Counted from the first letter of the stretch, positions 39,901 to 48,813 are shown. The stretch: 51,730 bases of DNA from JAUNST01 sp964452285 (GCA_964452285.1 CAYVKW010000002.1:1-51730); one strand, 5' to 3'. Notes: generated by a model from the letters alone, not told the origin. Translations and numbers: made by a program.

Positions 39901-40021
39901 AATCAGAAATGCTAACTGCAGAAGTAAAAGTAGCAGTAAAATAGAAAAAGAGGAAAAAAAGAATTATTGTTTTAGTCAAACCGCTGATATATCTGGGACA
40001 ATGGATAGAGAGGAAAATCAT
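36914..40021 (-). CDS. Large exported protein: Gly-rich, Ig-like, C-terminal module
   Basis: This 1035-residue protein has a signal peptide (about 1-36). A Gly-rich domain (78-300) follows, of the type beginning ADVFLVGGGGAGG and ending SGIVIIRM. Then come Ig-like beta repeats (305-645), two of them near-identical with CTAWSP...TFTLSGC...CSI, and a C-terminal module (684-1035). That module shares most of its sequence with the protein of the upstream gene. Many paired Cys suggest disulfides. It includes LFVVSGNIIIDPSLG and GLFIADGTISIASG, repeats typical of beta-solenoid or bactofilin-like folds. It lies 18 nt after the upstream gene, so the two form an operon. An adhesin or coat role is inference. 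Confidence 0.85.
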   Translation of the reverse strand: MIFLSIHCPRYISGLTKTIILFFLFFYFTATFTSAVSISDFGSYTGSVSLIDDGNNTYRIRFLTSGTFVPKINLSADVFLVGGGGAGGQSYDYHRAGGGGGGGYVRNATVSLTAGSSYNIVIGNGGAANSASGGTSTAFGYSAAGGGGGSPAGHPVGGHGGSGGSGGGAGGANFSDSYGLWGYPGGAGGSNGAGGGGSWSQYNPEPNTIDDSAAAGRGAGVTTYEFGDSNKPLYAGGGGGGFNNYSGVGGAGGGGNGGNHATGTAPVAGSPNTGGGGGGGAQYRNQAGAAGGSGIVIIRMEKILDTTAPTISSITGTQYIKTPAAIVTASGIIDTGGSGLAGLQWAWRFLPYNSSTWTAWTYVSENNTASTADFVNLRTSEQIISTNRGSGRYQIAVRAYDAAGNYNNSWLYTNVYYDIITPTCTAWSPNPDVWGKATKTFTLSGCNDLGSSTLVGDSSKTCTVSTHGQSCSITVYDKSGNTTTYVSPTAKIDTISPTCTAWSPSLDAWGNSTKTFTLSGCTDAGGSGLIGDSYRTCSVTSHNNTCSIVVTDSGGNSKIYVSPVAKIDITPPSCGVGNWQSVTNDDNTVTFTLPPDISDDLSGIIASQVLTCQTTSSNNSCVITLQDNAGNMSQCESPKVTCEMRSDNISGLENTTLSSLSNCQTANHLSIPTIYTDGNSGFACVACIKVSDPWFQVVNGNLYANGDIKGSSTGKVDAYEVRGIDCSSNTDKGVGIPISSSDIKSLSSQIGNAKDINLSPGAVTVDKEDYDFFARSLGYLPEELEHNIKPCPSNLNSHNSNDFTKKMDSLVCYARDDLTLTTNIVVNNNEIKVIFINGNLTLKANTSVQSDGFLLFVVSGNIIIDPSLGHFPIPSDLETSASSSCINPDHTTIDLHGLFIADGTISIASGASVDNQSNYWHGLTYTDGSTSGAACNKKLTLKGSFIGWGQADSSLTVGTLGTTKQGIFISRTFAGCIKGFDPSRVSHDLSSSLYQSYLYDFNGFIPVVTFVYDINLVKALPSWTQASAILKREVP
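37854..37969. repeat. 116-bp tract identical to 40965-41080 (copy 1)
   Basis: No mismatch over 116 bp at the N-terminal edge of the shared C-terminal module, while neighbouring parts of the module differ at many third positions. Confidence 0.9.
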
Positions 40022-40039
40022 ATTTGTATACCGTCAGAA

Positions 40040-42031
40040 TCATCTCACCTCTTGTCTCAAGCGAGCAGAGACTTGTGCCCAGGTTGGCATGGCTTTGACA
40101 AGATTGATGTCATAAACAAAGGTTACTACAGGAATAGAGCCATTGAAATCATAGAGGTAACTGATATACGGAGTAGTTAAATCTGAATGAGTAAAACCTT
40201 TAATACAACCAGTAAAAGTACGAGAGATAAGAATACCTTTTTTAGTACTACTGAAAGTACTGGTAGTAGAAGAAGTGGCAGCTTGACCCCAACCAATGAA
40301 AGAGCCTTTGAGAGTGAGCTTTTTATCGCAAGAAGCACCACCGGTGGCACCATTGGTATAAGTGAGACTGTGCCAATAGCTACTTTGATTATCAGCGCCA
40401 GCACCAGAAGCAATGCTAATAGTACCATCAGCAATAAAGAGACCATGAAGATCAATGGTGGTTTCATTGGGATTGATACAAGATGAAGTATCGACGGAAG
40501 CTAAGTCTGAAGGAGCAGGAAAATGACCCAAAGATGGATCAATAATGATATTACCTGAAACAACAAAAAGGAGAAAACCGCCACTGGCTATTTGGGTCTG
40601 ACTTTTGAGTCTTAAATCACCATTAACAAAGATAATTTTACTTTCTGTATTGGGAACGGTAAGATTTTGATTAAGAGTAAGGCCACTGTTTTCATAGCAG
40701 ACTAGACTGTCAATCTTTTTAGTAAAATCATTAGTATTGTGACTATTAAGATTGTTGGGACAGGGTTTAAGATTATGCTCCAATTCTTCAGGCAGGTAAC
40801 CTAAGCTTCTGGCAAAGAAATCATAGTCTTCTTTATCTATTGTAACTGCTCCGGGTGAAAGATTAATATCTTTACTATTGCCAATTTGAGAATTTAAAGA
40901 TTTAATATCACTACTGGAAATGGGAATGCCAACACCTTCATCGGTATTACTGCTACAATCGGTGCCTCTAACCTCATAAGCATCAACTTTACCAGTGCTA
41001 CTACCTTTAATATCACCATTGGCATATAAATTCCCATTAACCACTTGAAACCAAGGGTCGGAAACTTTGATACAAGCGACACAATTGGTATTAGCGCTAT
41101 CACCGTTGCTATAACCAGTGGGAAGAGAGAAAGAAGAACCAGTACTGGGACAAGTACCAATCTGATAAGTAGAATCAAAATCAGAATTTCGTAAATCATC
41201 GTTTTGAAGCTCATTTTGCAGACCTGTACCGACAATCTCATGACACATTTTTGGTAAATAGCAAACACCTTTTTTGTTCACGAATTCTTCAGAATAATCG
41301 AAAGGATCGCTAATAACGCAGTCTTGAGTAGGTGAACAAGTACTAGCTTGAGCACAGTCGTTACCTACACAAGGAGCTTTATTATAGTCGTTGATATAGC
41401 TTTCCTGTGGGCAAACCGTATCTTCAATAGTGGGATAAAGATTGCGATAGGCGGTATAAGGTCCAGTTGTCTGACCGCTGCATAATCCTAAACAATTCCA
41501 GCTAACAGTGGTTCCTGGATTAGGTGGGAAAGCAGTATTGTCAGGATTTCCTGTACTACATTGTTTATAGCTACCATAAGAAGTGTCGGTATTAAGAAAA
41601 ACATGCTTATTGGCGTTGCCAGCGACGCCATTAGTAGTGCCACAATGCTGAGTTTCGGTGGAGGAACTAGAATATGAGTAACCGCACTCCCAATAGCTGG
41701 TGGAGCAACAAGTGGAGCAAACTCTAATTTCCTCATATTTCTTATGACATTGTCTGCCTAAACAAATAATCTTTGTATAACAATTGCACGAACGGCAGCT
41801 ACGACTAGAACAAGTATCAGACTGATAACAAGATAAATAAGCTGTTCTGTTTTGGCTGCAGCTATTCATATTACAAGCACCCCAATCACTATAACCGGTA
41901 ATGCTGCAAGCGGAAATATAGGAAGTAAAAAAGAAAACGGATAATAATAAAAAGGTTAGGGCAAAAAGCAACATTTTAGCTATCAAAAAAGAACGTGAAA
42001 TAAAATGAGGCTTTTTGCCATGTAATTGCAT
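40040..42031 (-). CDS. Large exported Cys-rich protein with shared C-terminal module
   Basis: This 663-residue protein has a signal peptide (about 1-41). A Cys-rich N-terminal half follows (42-316, over 30 Cys). Its first part YSDWGACNMNSCSQNRTAYL recalls a thrombospondin type 1 repeat. The C-terminal module (317-663) is shared with the next protein and starts CVACIKVSDPWFQVVNGNLY. The -10 box TAATAT in TGCTAATAT ends 6 nt before the ATG. It is the first gene of the two-gene surface operon. Function unknown, presumably cell-surface. Confidence 0.85.
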   Translation of the reverse strand: MQLHGKKPHFISRSFLIAKMLLFALTFLLLSVFFFTSYISACSITGYSDWGACNMNSCSQNRTAYLSCYQSDTCSSRSCRSCNCYTKIICLGRQCHKKYEEIRVCSTCCSTSYWECGYSYSSSSTETQHCGTTNGVAGNANKHVFLNTDTSYGSYKQCSTGNPDNTAFPPNPGTTVSWNCLGLCSGQTTGPYTAYRNLYPTIEDTVCPQESYINDYNKAPCVGNDCAQASTCSPTQDCVISDPFDYSEEFVNKKGVCYLPKMCHEIVGTGLQNELQNDDLRNSDFDSTYQIGTCPSTGSSFSLPTGYSNGDSANTNCVACIKVSDPWFQVVNGNLYANGDIKGSSTGKVDAYEVRGTDCSSNTDEGVGIPISSSDIKSLNSQIGNSKDINLSPGAVTIDKEDYDFFARSLGYLPEELEHNLKPCPNNLNSHNTNDFTKKIDSLVCYENSGLTLNQNLTVPNTESKIIFVNGDLRLKSQTQIASGGFLLFVVSGNIIIDPSLGHFPAPSDLASVDTSSCINPNETTIDLHGLFIADGTISIASGAGADNQSSYWHSLTYTNGATGGASCDKKLTLKGSFIGWGQAATSSTTSTFSSTKKGILISRTFTGCIKGFTHSDLTTPYISYLYDFNGSIPVVTFVYDINLVKAMPTWAQVSARLRQEVR
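40965..41080. repeat. 116-bp tract identical to 37854-37969 (copy 2)
   Basis: Second copy of the perfect repeat, at the corresponding codons of the paralogue. Confidence 0.9.
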
Positions 42032-42037
42032 ATTTTT

Positions 42038-42046
42038 ATATTAGCA
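42038..42046 (-). promoter_or_regulatory. Extended -10 of the surface-protein operon
   Basis: Minus-strand TGCTAATAT, 6-nt gap to the ATG at 42031; leaderless. Confidence 0.5.
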
Positions 42047-42086
42047 TATTTGCGTTTTTTTTGCAAATATTATATGATGTATTAAG

Positions 42087-42821
42087 ATGCAAAAAAATAA
42101 AATATCAGGTAAAAGAATAACCACGATTGTCGACATAATATTACTGATTGGATTATTAATAACTATAATAATTAAAATAAGTATGGAGAAGCAATTGGAT
42201 CAAGAGCAAAGATCTCAACAAGACTTGGAGATATTAAAAAGGAATGATATCGTTGCTCCAGCTGAAGCAACTAGTGAGATTGAAGGAGAAGAAACAAATC
42301 AGAATTTAAATCAAATTAACCAAAGTTTTTTGGAAATGAAAAAAGAATTACAATCAACAACGGATTTTACAAAAATAGCGCAAATTGGGGGAAAATATTT
42401 TTCACAAGAGCTCATTGATAAAATTAATACCCTAACTGCTCAGGCAGCGACTAAGGAAGAAAAATGGCGGCTATTTAATCAAGAAGTAATTTTAAAAGGC
42501 AGCAACTATCAGGATATCAAAACAGTGGATGTCAATCAAGATGACGAAAGAAAAGAAGCAAAACTGACAATTAAAACCAAAAGTGGTGATTGGGAAACAG
42601 TAATGATTTATGAAAATAATAATTGGCTATATACAGGAGAAGAAAAAAGAGTGACCATTGTCGGTGAGAATGGTCAATTTTACAAAGTGGTAACTGAGGA
42701 AACGGCGGAATACGATATTACTATAGATGAAGAAACTGGAGCTGAAAAACATCAAATGAAAGAGGGACAGATAATTTTAGACGATAAAATCATTATTACG
42801 GAAGAAAAATCAACGAGATAA
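42087..42821 (+). CDS. Membrane-anchored protein, unknown
   Basis: I do not recognise this 244-residue protein. A basic N-terminus is followed by one TM (about 14-31), an acidic Gln/Glu-rich linker, a helical segment (about 75-130) and a C-terminal beta-rich part (TVMIYENNNWLYTGEEKRV and on). It has no Cys. It lies divergent to the surface-protein operon. A promoter is less clear than for other genes: TATTAT at 42068-42073 ends 13 nt before the ATG. Confidence 0.75.
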   Translation: MQKNKISGKRITTIVDIILLIGLLITIIIKISMEKQLDQEQRSQQDLEILKRNDIVAPAEATSEIEGEETNQNLNQINQSFLEMKKELQSTTDFTKIAQIGGKYFSQELIDKINTLTAQAATKEEKWRLFNQEVILKGSNYQDIKTVDVNQDDERKEAKLTIKTKSGDWETVMIYENNNWLYTGEEKRVTIVGENGQFYKVVTEETAEYDITIDEETGAEKHQMKEGQIILDDKIIITEEKSTR

Positions 42822-42896
42822 AAAAACATGATTAAGTGTCAGCAATTTTTAAATAGAAAAAAAGAGAGCTCGGAATAAAGACAGAATGGAATAAAC

Positions 42897-43967
42897 CTAG
42901 TTTTTATTGGCGAGTAGGTTGAGTTTGGAATGGAGTTCTTGGCGCAAGGCAGGCCAGCTGGTGACGGTGAGCGACCACTGATTGCCGTTGCGCCATGAAG
43001 CTTGAGTTTCTTGGAGATTGGCAGTAGCGGAACCGGGAGAAATATTCAAACTTTGGCTGCTGACAGTTAGAGGTTGATTGGCGAGTAAATAATCACGACC
43101 GATAGCAAGTAACTCAACAAAAGAAATTTGTTGACTATAATGAGACTGATAAAAATCATAAAGTTGACCTAAAAAAGTAAAGTCAAGTTGTTTGAGCTGA
43201 GAAGAAAGGCGGGCAAAAACTTGGTCAACAACGGCGGCAATAACTTTTTCTTGGCGCGCGGAGCGCGCATAATCATTACCCTCGCCATTATCGCCGTGAC
43301 GAGAACGAATAAATTTGAGCGCGGTCTGAGCATCTAAGTGTGCTTCACCGCTGGCAAAAGAAATAGTTTCATACAGAAGAGCAGGATCAGTGACAGTAGT
43401 AATATCGACATCAGTACGAGGAAATTTTTCATCAGTGAAAGAGCGATCAATGGTCACATCAACTCCGCCTAATAACTGAATAAATTCCCGAACATCGTCT
43501 AAACTCACAACTAAACTATAATGAATCGGTAAATCAAAAAGGGTGGAAAGGGTGGCAGTGGTTTTTTGCAAAGCAGCAGCAGCGCTAGCTTGATAAGCGA
43601 CAGGATAAATCATATTAATTTTATAACCAAAATCAGCTAAATAAATATCACGTGGAACTGGAACCAAAGAAACGCTGCCACTGTCAAGATTTAAACTGCC
43701 TAAAATCATCGTATCAGTAATGGGATAGTTTTGCACTCGATATTCGAGAGTGTCGGTGCCAAGAAGTAAAAAATTGATATGATTGTCGTCTTTTTTCACG
43801 GTTTGGGCTTGCGCTTGCTGCCAAATTTGAGCGATTTCTGAATAATCAAGTGAAGTTTGAGCGGAAAAACGACGATAAACCTTGGACACCTGAAAAATAA
43901 AAGCAAATAAACAAGCGGCCAAAATTAAAAGGAGCGCGGGTAAAATAAATTTACGACATGCCGTCAT
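42897..43967 (-). CDS. LytR-CpsA-Psr (LCP) family wall-polymer ligase
   Basis: This 356-residue protein has one N-terminal TM (about 8-27) and an extracytoplasmic LCP domain. Members transfer undecaprenyl-linked glycopolymers to peptidoglycan. Motifs are NFLLLGTDTLEYR, ITDTMILGSLN, VPVPRDIYL and RSRHGDNGEGNDYARSARQE. The ATG lies inside the end of ybeY (17-nt overlap), so the two are coupled. It suggests that this cell attaches a secondary polymer to its wall. Confidence 0.92.
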   Translation of the reverse strand: MTACRKFILPALLLILAACLFAFIFQVSKVYRRFSAQTSLDYSEIAQIWQQAQAQTVKKDDNHINFLLLGTDTLEYRVQNYPITDTMILGSLNLDSGSVSLVPVPRDIYLADFGYKINMIYPVAYQASAAAALQKTTATLSTLFDLPIHYSLVVSLDDVREFIQLLGGVDVTIDRSFTDEKFPRTDVDITTVTDPALLYETISFASGEAHLDAQTALKFIRSRHGDNGEGNDYARSARQEKVIAAVVDQVFARLSSQLKQLDFTFLGQLYDFYQSHYSQQISFVELLAIGRDYLLANQPLTVSSQSLNISPGSATANLQETQASWRNGNQWSLTVTSWPALRQELHSKLNLLANKN

Positions 43968-44349
43968 TGTGATGATATCCTAAAAGATGAAGCAAGCCGT
44001 GTTCTAAATAGAACCATAATTGTTCATCAACAAGTTTACCTTTTTTGCGTGCTTGAGAGACAGCCATGCCAAAATTGATGGCAATATCACCTAAATGTTT
44101 GGGCACGCCACGAGGAATGACAAAGTCGTCTTCTTTGGGATCATATTGTGGGAAAGAAAGGACATCGGTAACACCTTGATGTCCGACTTTTTGTTCATTG
44201 AGCTCTTTGATTTTGCGACTGCCAACAATGTGGACGTCGACAATAACATTGTCGATTTGATTGGCTTGGAGAAAGGCAGTCGCTCGCTGGCGTAAGAGTT
44301 TGCGATCAACCTGATAGCGAGAGCCAATGTTAAAATTGATACAAATCAT
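43951..44349 (-). CDS. ybeY: Endoribonuclease YbeY, short
   Basis: This 132-residue zinc-dependent protein acts in 16S rRNA 3'-end maturation and ribosome quality control. The metal motif HGLLHLLGYHHND is complete but the protein ends four residues later (GMS), lacking the usual C-terminal helix of about 15-20 residues. The -10 TATAAT in TGCTATAAT ends 11 nt before the ATG. The gene overlaps the LCP gene by 17 nt. Confidence 0.93.
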   Translation of the reverse strand: MICINFNIGSRYQVDRKLLRQRATAFLQANQIDNVIVDVHIVGSRKIKELNEQKVGHQGVTDVLSFPQYDPKEDDFVIPRGVPKHLGDIAINFGMAVSQARKKGKLVDEQLWFYLEHGLLHLLGYHHNDGMS

Positions 44350-44360
44350 AATGAGTAACT

Positions 44361-44369
44361 ATTATAGCA
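44361..44369 (-). promoter_or_regulatory. Extended -10 of ybeY
   Basis: Minus-strand TGCTATAAT, 11-nt gap to the ATG at 44349. Confidence 0.55.
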
Positions 44370-44401
44370 AAGAAAAAGGAAATATGAAGGCAAGAAAAAC
44401 T

Positions 44402-45304
44402 TTATTTTTGCCGTTTTTGCAGAGAAGCGATGAGGGCGAGCAAAAATTGAGTGGGCGGAGCCGTGAGTTGATCAGCAAGAAGCTGGCGCAATTTTTGCTC
44501 GCCTTGTTGATAAAAATGTAGATAGTCTTCCTGAGCAGACTCAAGACCAAATAATTTCACCCAAGTGCTTTTGTTTTCTGCCAAATCACTGCCGATATTT
44601 TTGCCTAAAATTTCTTGATCGCCGATTTGGTCAAGAACATCATCTTGAATTTGGAAAGCCAAACCAAAATCGGTGCCTAAATGCCAAAATGATTGGACAA
44701 CCGTGGATTCTGCATTAGCCAAAAGCGCACCAAAAGCAAAACTAGCAGAAAACATGGCTCCAGTTTTATCAATGAACATTTGTCGTAATGCTGACGAATT
44801 AAGTGGTGTTTGCTCACCGAGTAAGTCGTTTTGCTCACCGATAATAAGCTGACTGGTGGCGCGGGAAAGAACAGCGGTTAAAGAAGCAATTAACTCTGGG
44901 GCGATTTTGGCGGTAGAGAGATTTAGATAAGCTTGATTAAGCAGAAAATCACCGGCCAAAATCGCAGTGGCTTCATTAAACTGAGCGTGGCAAGTAGGTA
45001 GGCCGCGCCGCAGCGTATCATTGTCCAAAGCGGGCAAATCGTCATGGATTAAAGAAAAAGTGTGAACCATTTCTAAACTACAAGCGAGACGATAAATGTC
45101 CGAGGTAGCGGTTTTTCCCGATAAAGCTTCGTAAAGCGCAATAGCGATAATAGGGCGCAAGCGCTTGCCGGGAGCCTGAAGGCTATAGGCAGCAGCTTGC
45201 GCCACTAAATTTAATTTTTGAGCCTCCGTTTCCACAAAGACGGAAGAGAGAAATTGATTGACATGTTGCTGATAAAAATCAAATTGTTGTTTAAAATCAA
45301 ACAT
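44402..45304 (-). CDS. Polyprenyl (farnesyl/geranylgeranyl-type) diphosphate synthase
   Basis: This 300-residue all-helical enzyme condenses allylic diphosphates with isopentenyl diphosphate. The first Asp-rich motif is DDLPALD (88-94) with two residues inserted, as in bacterial short-chain FPP synthases; the second is DDVLD (221-225). GKRLRP (46-51) and the FQIQDD context are normal. Product length cannot be fixed from sequence. It may feed synthesis of the undecaprenyl carrier used by MraY. Its own leaderless promoter lies 6 nt upstream. Confidence 0.93.
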   Translation of the reverse strand: MFDFKQQFDFYQQHVNQFLSSVFVETEAQKLNLVAQAAAYSLQAPGKRLRPIIAIALYEALSGKTATSDIYRLACSLEMVHTFSLIHDDLPALDNDTLRRGLPTCHAQFNEATAILAGDFLLNQAYLNLSTAKIAPELIASLTAVLSRATSQLIIGEQNDLLGEQTPLNSSALRQMFIDKTGAMFSASFAFGALLANAESTVVQSFWHLGTDFGLAFQIQDDVLDQIGDQEILGKNIGSDLAENKSTWVKLFGLESAQEDYLHFYQQGEQKLRQLLADQLTAPPTQFLLALIASLQKRQK

Positions 45305-45310
45305 GAAGAT

Positions 45311-45319
45311 ATTGTAACA
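45311..45319 (-). promoter_or_regulatory. Extended -10 of the polyprenyl synthase gene
   Basis: Minus-strand TGTTACAAT, 6-nt gap to the ATG at 45304; leaderless. Confidence 0.6.
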
Positions 45320-45327
45320 GATTTAAT

Positions 45328-48300
45328 TTAAGTTGCCGATTTGTCTTCGATTAAAGCTTGGATATCTTTCTCCAATTCATCGCTCCAGTCAACGGTATAA
45401 GGCAAAACTTTATTTTCAATGCCAGCAGGAGTAGCGATGGCGATAACGACTTGAACGTTGCCACGATGACTTTTGAGGAGCTGACCGATTTTCTGGAGAT
45501 TGTCTTTTTTAATCTGACGAGGAATAAAAATCTTTTTGGCTTGGGCGAGTTGCTCATCCTCAATAGCACTAGTACCAGGTTGACCGAAACGCTCGGCAAC
45601 AAGCTGCAAAGCTCCTTCTTTGTTTTCAACTTTGGCGCGCAAAGTTACGACATTATCGACTTGAATGAGTTTCTGATAAGCAGCGAAAGTCTTCGGGAAA
45701 ACGACAAACTCAAGCGCGCCAGTGCTATCTTCAAATTGACCAAAACCCATCGGATCGCCTTTTTTAGTGGTGACGCCACGGAATTGAGTAATCAAACCGC
45801 CAAAAGTATAAGTATTGCCGACATCTAGATTAAGATCTAAATCGTCAATTTGTCTGTCAGCTTGCCTGCCGACAAGAGCTAAAGCAGCAGCCATCGGATG
45901 GCTAGTTAAATAAAAACCGAAAAGCTCTTTTTCAAAAGAAAGGAGTTCAGCGCGAGGATATTCTTCGCGTCGAGGGAAATTATCCTCAATACTGACTTGG
46001 GTGACGTCGGCGAAAAGATCATCTTGTCCCTCGATTTTATCCGCGCCTAAAGCTTGTTCACGAATTTGCTCGAAATTTTCCAAAAGAGTGGCTCGATTAC
46101 TAAAACTATCAAAAGTGCCGACCTTAATTAATGACTCTAAAGTTTTTTTATTAACTTTGCGTTTATCAGTTTCAAGTAAAAAATGAGTAAAAGATTGAAA
46201 TTGCCCCACTCTTTTCCTAACTTCCAAAATATGTTCAATGGCGGCGGTGCCTACACCTTTAATACCGGTGAAACCAAAACGAATACCTAAGTTTTGAAGT
46301 GACCCAGGGACGTCTTCAATTTCATAATCCATACTAGATTTATTGATGTCTGGAGATAAAATTTTAATGCCCATTTTTTTACTATTGTCAATGGCAACCA
46401 TAATTTTCATATCTCGGTTCATAGAAGAAGAAGCCGATTCCACACTCATCATAGCAGCCATGTATTCCACTGGATAATTAGCTTTGAGATAGGCGGTTTG
46501 GTAAGAAATCATGGCGTAAGAAGCAGCATGCGCTTTATTGAAACCATAGTTAGCAAAAGCTTCAATGTAAGCCCAAATTTCCTCCATGGTTTCTTTTTTA
46601 TAGCCTTTGGCGACAGCCTGGTCAACAAACCGCTTATGATTTTCGTCCAAAAGATATTTCTTCTTTTTACCAATAGCGCGACGTAAAATGTCAGCCTCTC
46701 CCAGAGAATAACCAGCCATTACATTAGCAATCTGCAACACCTGCTCCTGATACACTAAAACGCCATAAGTAGGTCCGAGAACTTTTTTCAAATCTGGATG
46801 CAAATAAACGATTTTATCCGGATTATGTTTACCTTCGATAAACTTTGGAATCAGATCCATTGGACCAGGACGATACAAAGCGAGCATAGCGGTAATATCA
46901 CTAAATTGACTTGGCAAAAGAGTTTTAGCGACACGACGCATACCAGCGCTTTCAAGTTGAAAGACACCCATAGTTTCACCGGATTGAAGAAGGTCATAAG
47001 TTTTCTGATCATCAAGAGGCAAATTGGTGAGATCAATGTCAACGTCTTTGTGTTCTTTAATAAGCTGTTTAGCTTTGGTCAAAGTGGAAAGATTGCGCAA
47101 ACCAAGAAAGTCGAATTTAAGCAAACCGATAGCGTTGTCGTCCACATTACAATCGAGTACATACATATCTGACTGAGTAATAGTTTTGCCAGATTTACTA
47201 TCTTTTTGAATGGCAGTGTAGTTATCAAGCGCCTTATCGGCCACAATGACAGCAGAAGCGTGGACACTATTGTGGCGAACGATGCCTTCGACTTTGCCGA
47301 CGAGCTCAAAAAGTTTTTTAAACTTGTCTTGTTGAGCGAAAGCGGCGAGTTCAGGAATTTGATCAATAGCGTCTTTAATTTTAATTTTGTGGCCTGGCTC
47401 ATTGGGAATAAGTTTGGCGATTTTGTCTGGATCTTCATACGGAAAACCGAGAACGCGACCAATGTCGCGTACAGCCACTCGTGCTTCCATTTTACCGAAG
47501 GTAATCATTTGCGCTACTCGGTCTGTGCCATACTTTTGAGCGATGTAATTAATAACTTGGTCGCGTTGGACATCGGCGAAATCCATGTCAATATCCGGTG
47601 GAGTCGGTCGTTGTGGATTGAGAAAGCGTTCAAAAGGCAAATCATGAACTAAAGGATTAATGGTGGTAATATTGAGGCCAAAACCAACCAAAGAACCAGC
47701 GGCACTACCACGACCCGGACCGACGCCGACCTCGTGATTTTTGGCCCAGTTTACAAAATCCTGAGTAATCAAAAAATAATTGGCATAACCTTTTTTAGTA
47801 ATAATATCCATTTCATATTCCGCTCGGTCTATAACGTTTTGCGGCAAAGTGGCGACACCTAATTTTCTTTTAAGTCCGTCAAGAGTTAAATGACGGAAAT
47901 AGCTTTCTTCAGTTTCATTTTCGGGCACAGGAAAATGTGGAAAGTGCCAAGTGCCACGCTCAATGACGACGTTGCATTTTTCAGCGACAGCTAAAGTATT
48001 TTTGAGCGCTTCGGGATAGCCAGCAAAAAGTTCTGCCATTTCGGCGGTGGAACGTAAATAAAAATCTGGAGAGCTCAACATACTCAAACGTTTAGGATCG
48101 CTAACAAGCTTGCGAGTGGCGACTGCTAATAAAGCATCTTGAGCTTCAGCGTCGTCAGGATTGAGATAATGAGTATCATTAGTGGCGACAATCGGCAAAT
48201 CGTACTTTCTCCCCCACTCAATCAATTGTGTATTACATTTTTCTTGGTCAGGAACGCCAATATGTTTTTGTAATTCCAAATAAAAATCATCACCCAAAAC

Positions 48301-48813
48301 TTCGTGATATTTTTTGAGTTTTGCTTCCGCTTCAGCTAGTTTTCCTTGTACAATCAGCGAAGGAATAGTGCCGCTGATACAAGCAGTGAGGACAATAATC
48401 CCTTCATGATGCTGGAAAAGAAGCTTCTCGTCAATTCTGGGTTTATAAGAAAAACCTTCAAAATTTGCCATGGAAACCAATTTAAGAATATTTCTATAGC
48501 CGACGTCATTTTTGGCCAGTAAAATCAAGTGATTTTGATCCGCGCCAGGACGAGGCTGCTTATCGAAACGGGAATGGGCGGCGACGTAAACTTCGCAGCC
48601 AATAATTGGCTTTACCGGTGTCTCGCTAGCCAGAGCCGCATTGTAAAAATGCAAATTGCCATACATATTACCGTGGTCAGTAATGGCGACAGCTGGCTGA
48701 CCAAACTCAGCGACTTTGGCAACTAAAGGCTTAACGCGGCACAAACCGTCGAGTAAAGAATACTCGGTATGAACGTGCAAATGCACAAATTCCGGTTTGT
48801 CCGTTGTTGACAT
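45328..48813 (-). CDS. dnaE: DNA polymerase III alpha subunit
   Basis: This 1161-residue replicative polymerase begins with a PHP domain (HVHTEYSLLDG near residue 11, AITDHGNMYG). The palm follows, with the catalytic PDIDMDF near residue 408, then fingers, a helix-hairpin-helix region (GIRFGFTGIKGVGTAAIEHI) and an OB fold (ALEFVVFPKTF). The PHP metal ligands look intact, so proofreading-like activity is possible, as in many non-proteobacterial DnaE. Length is normal. It starts 42 nt after pyrG and ends 23 nt before the polyprenyl synthase gene. Confidence 0.98.
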   Translation of the reverse strand: MSTTDKPEFVHLHVHTEYSLLDGLCRVKPLVAKVAEFGQPAVAITDHGNMYGNLHFYNAALASETPVKPIIGCEVYVAAHSRFDKQPRPGADQNHLILLAKNDVGYRNILKLVSMANFEGFSYKPRIDEKLLFQHHEGIIVLTACISGTIPSLIVQGKLAEAEAKLKKYHEVLGDDFYLELQKHIGVPDQEKCNTQLIEWGRKYDLPIVATNDTHYLNPDDAEAQDALLAVATRKLVSDPKRLSMLSSPDFYLRSTAEMAELFAGYPEALKNTLAVAEKCNVVIERGTWHFPHFPVPENETEESYFRHLTLDGLKRKLGVATLPQNVIDRAEYEMDIITKKGYANYFLITQDFVNWAKNHEVGVGPGRGSAAGSLVGFGLNITTINPLVHDLPFERFLNPQRPTPPDIDMDFADVQRDQVINYIAQKYGTDRVAQMITFGKMEARVAVRDIGRVLGFPYEDPDKIAKLIPNEPGHKIKIKDAIDQIPELAAFAQQDKFKKLFELVGKVEGIVRHNSVHASAVIVADKALDNYTAIQKDSKSGKTITQSDMYVLDCNVDDNAIGLLKFDFLGLRNLSTLTKAKQLIKEHKDVDIDLTNLPLDDQKTYDLLQSGETMGVFQLESAGMRRVAKTLLPSQFSDITAMLALYRPGPMDLIPKFIEGKHNPDKIVYLHPDLKKVLGPTYGVLVYQEQVLQIANVMAGYSLGEADILRRAIGKKKKYLLDENHKRFVDQAVAKGYKKETMEEIWAYIEAFANYGFNKAHAASYAMISYQTAYLKANYPVEYMAAMMSVESASSSMNRDMKIMVAIDNSKKMGIKILSPDINKSSMDYEIEDVPGSLQNLGIRFGFTGIKGVGTAAIEHILEVRKRVGQFQSFTHFLLETDKRKVNKKTLESLIKVGTFDSFSNRATLLENFEQIREQALGADKIEGQDDLFADVTQVSIEDNFPRREEYPRAELLSFEKELFGFYLTSHPMAAALALVGRQADRQIDDLDLNLDVGNTYTFGGLITQFRGVTTKKGDPMGFGQFEDSTGALEFVVFPKTFAAYQKLIQVDNVVTLRAKVENKEGALQLVAERFGQPGTSAIEDEQLAQAKKIFIPRQIKKDNLQKIGQLLKSHRGNVQVVIAIATPAGIENKVLPYTVDWSDELEKDIQALIEDKSAT

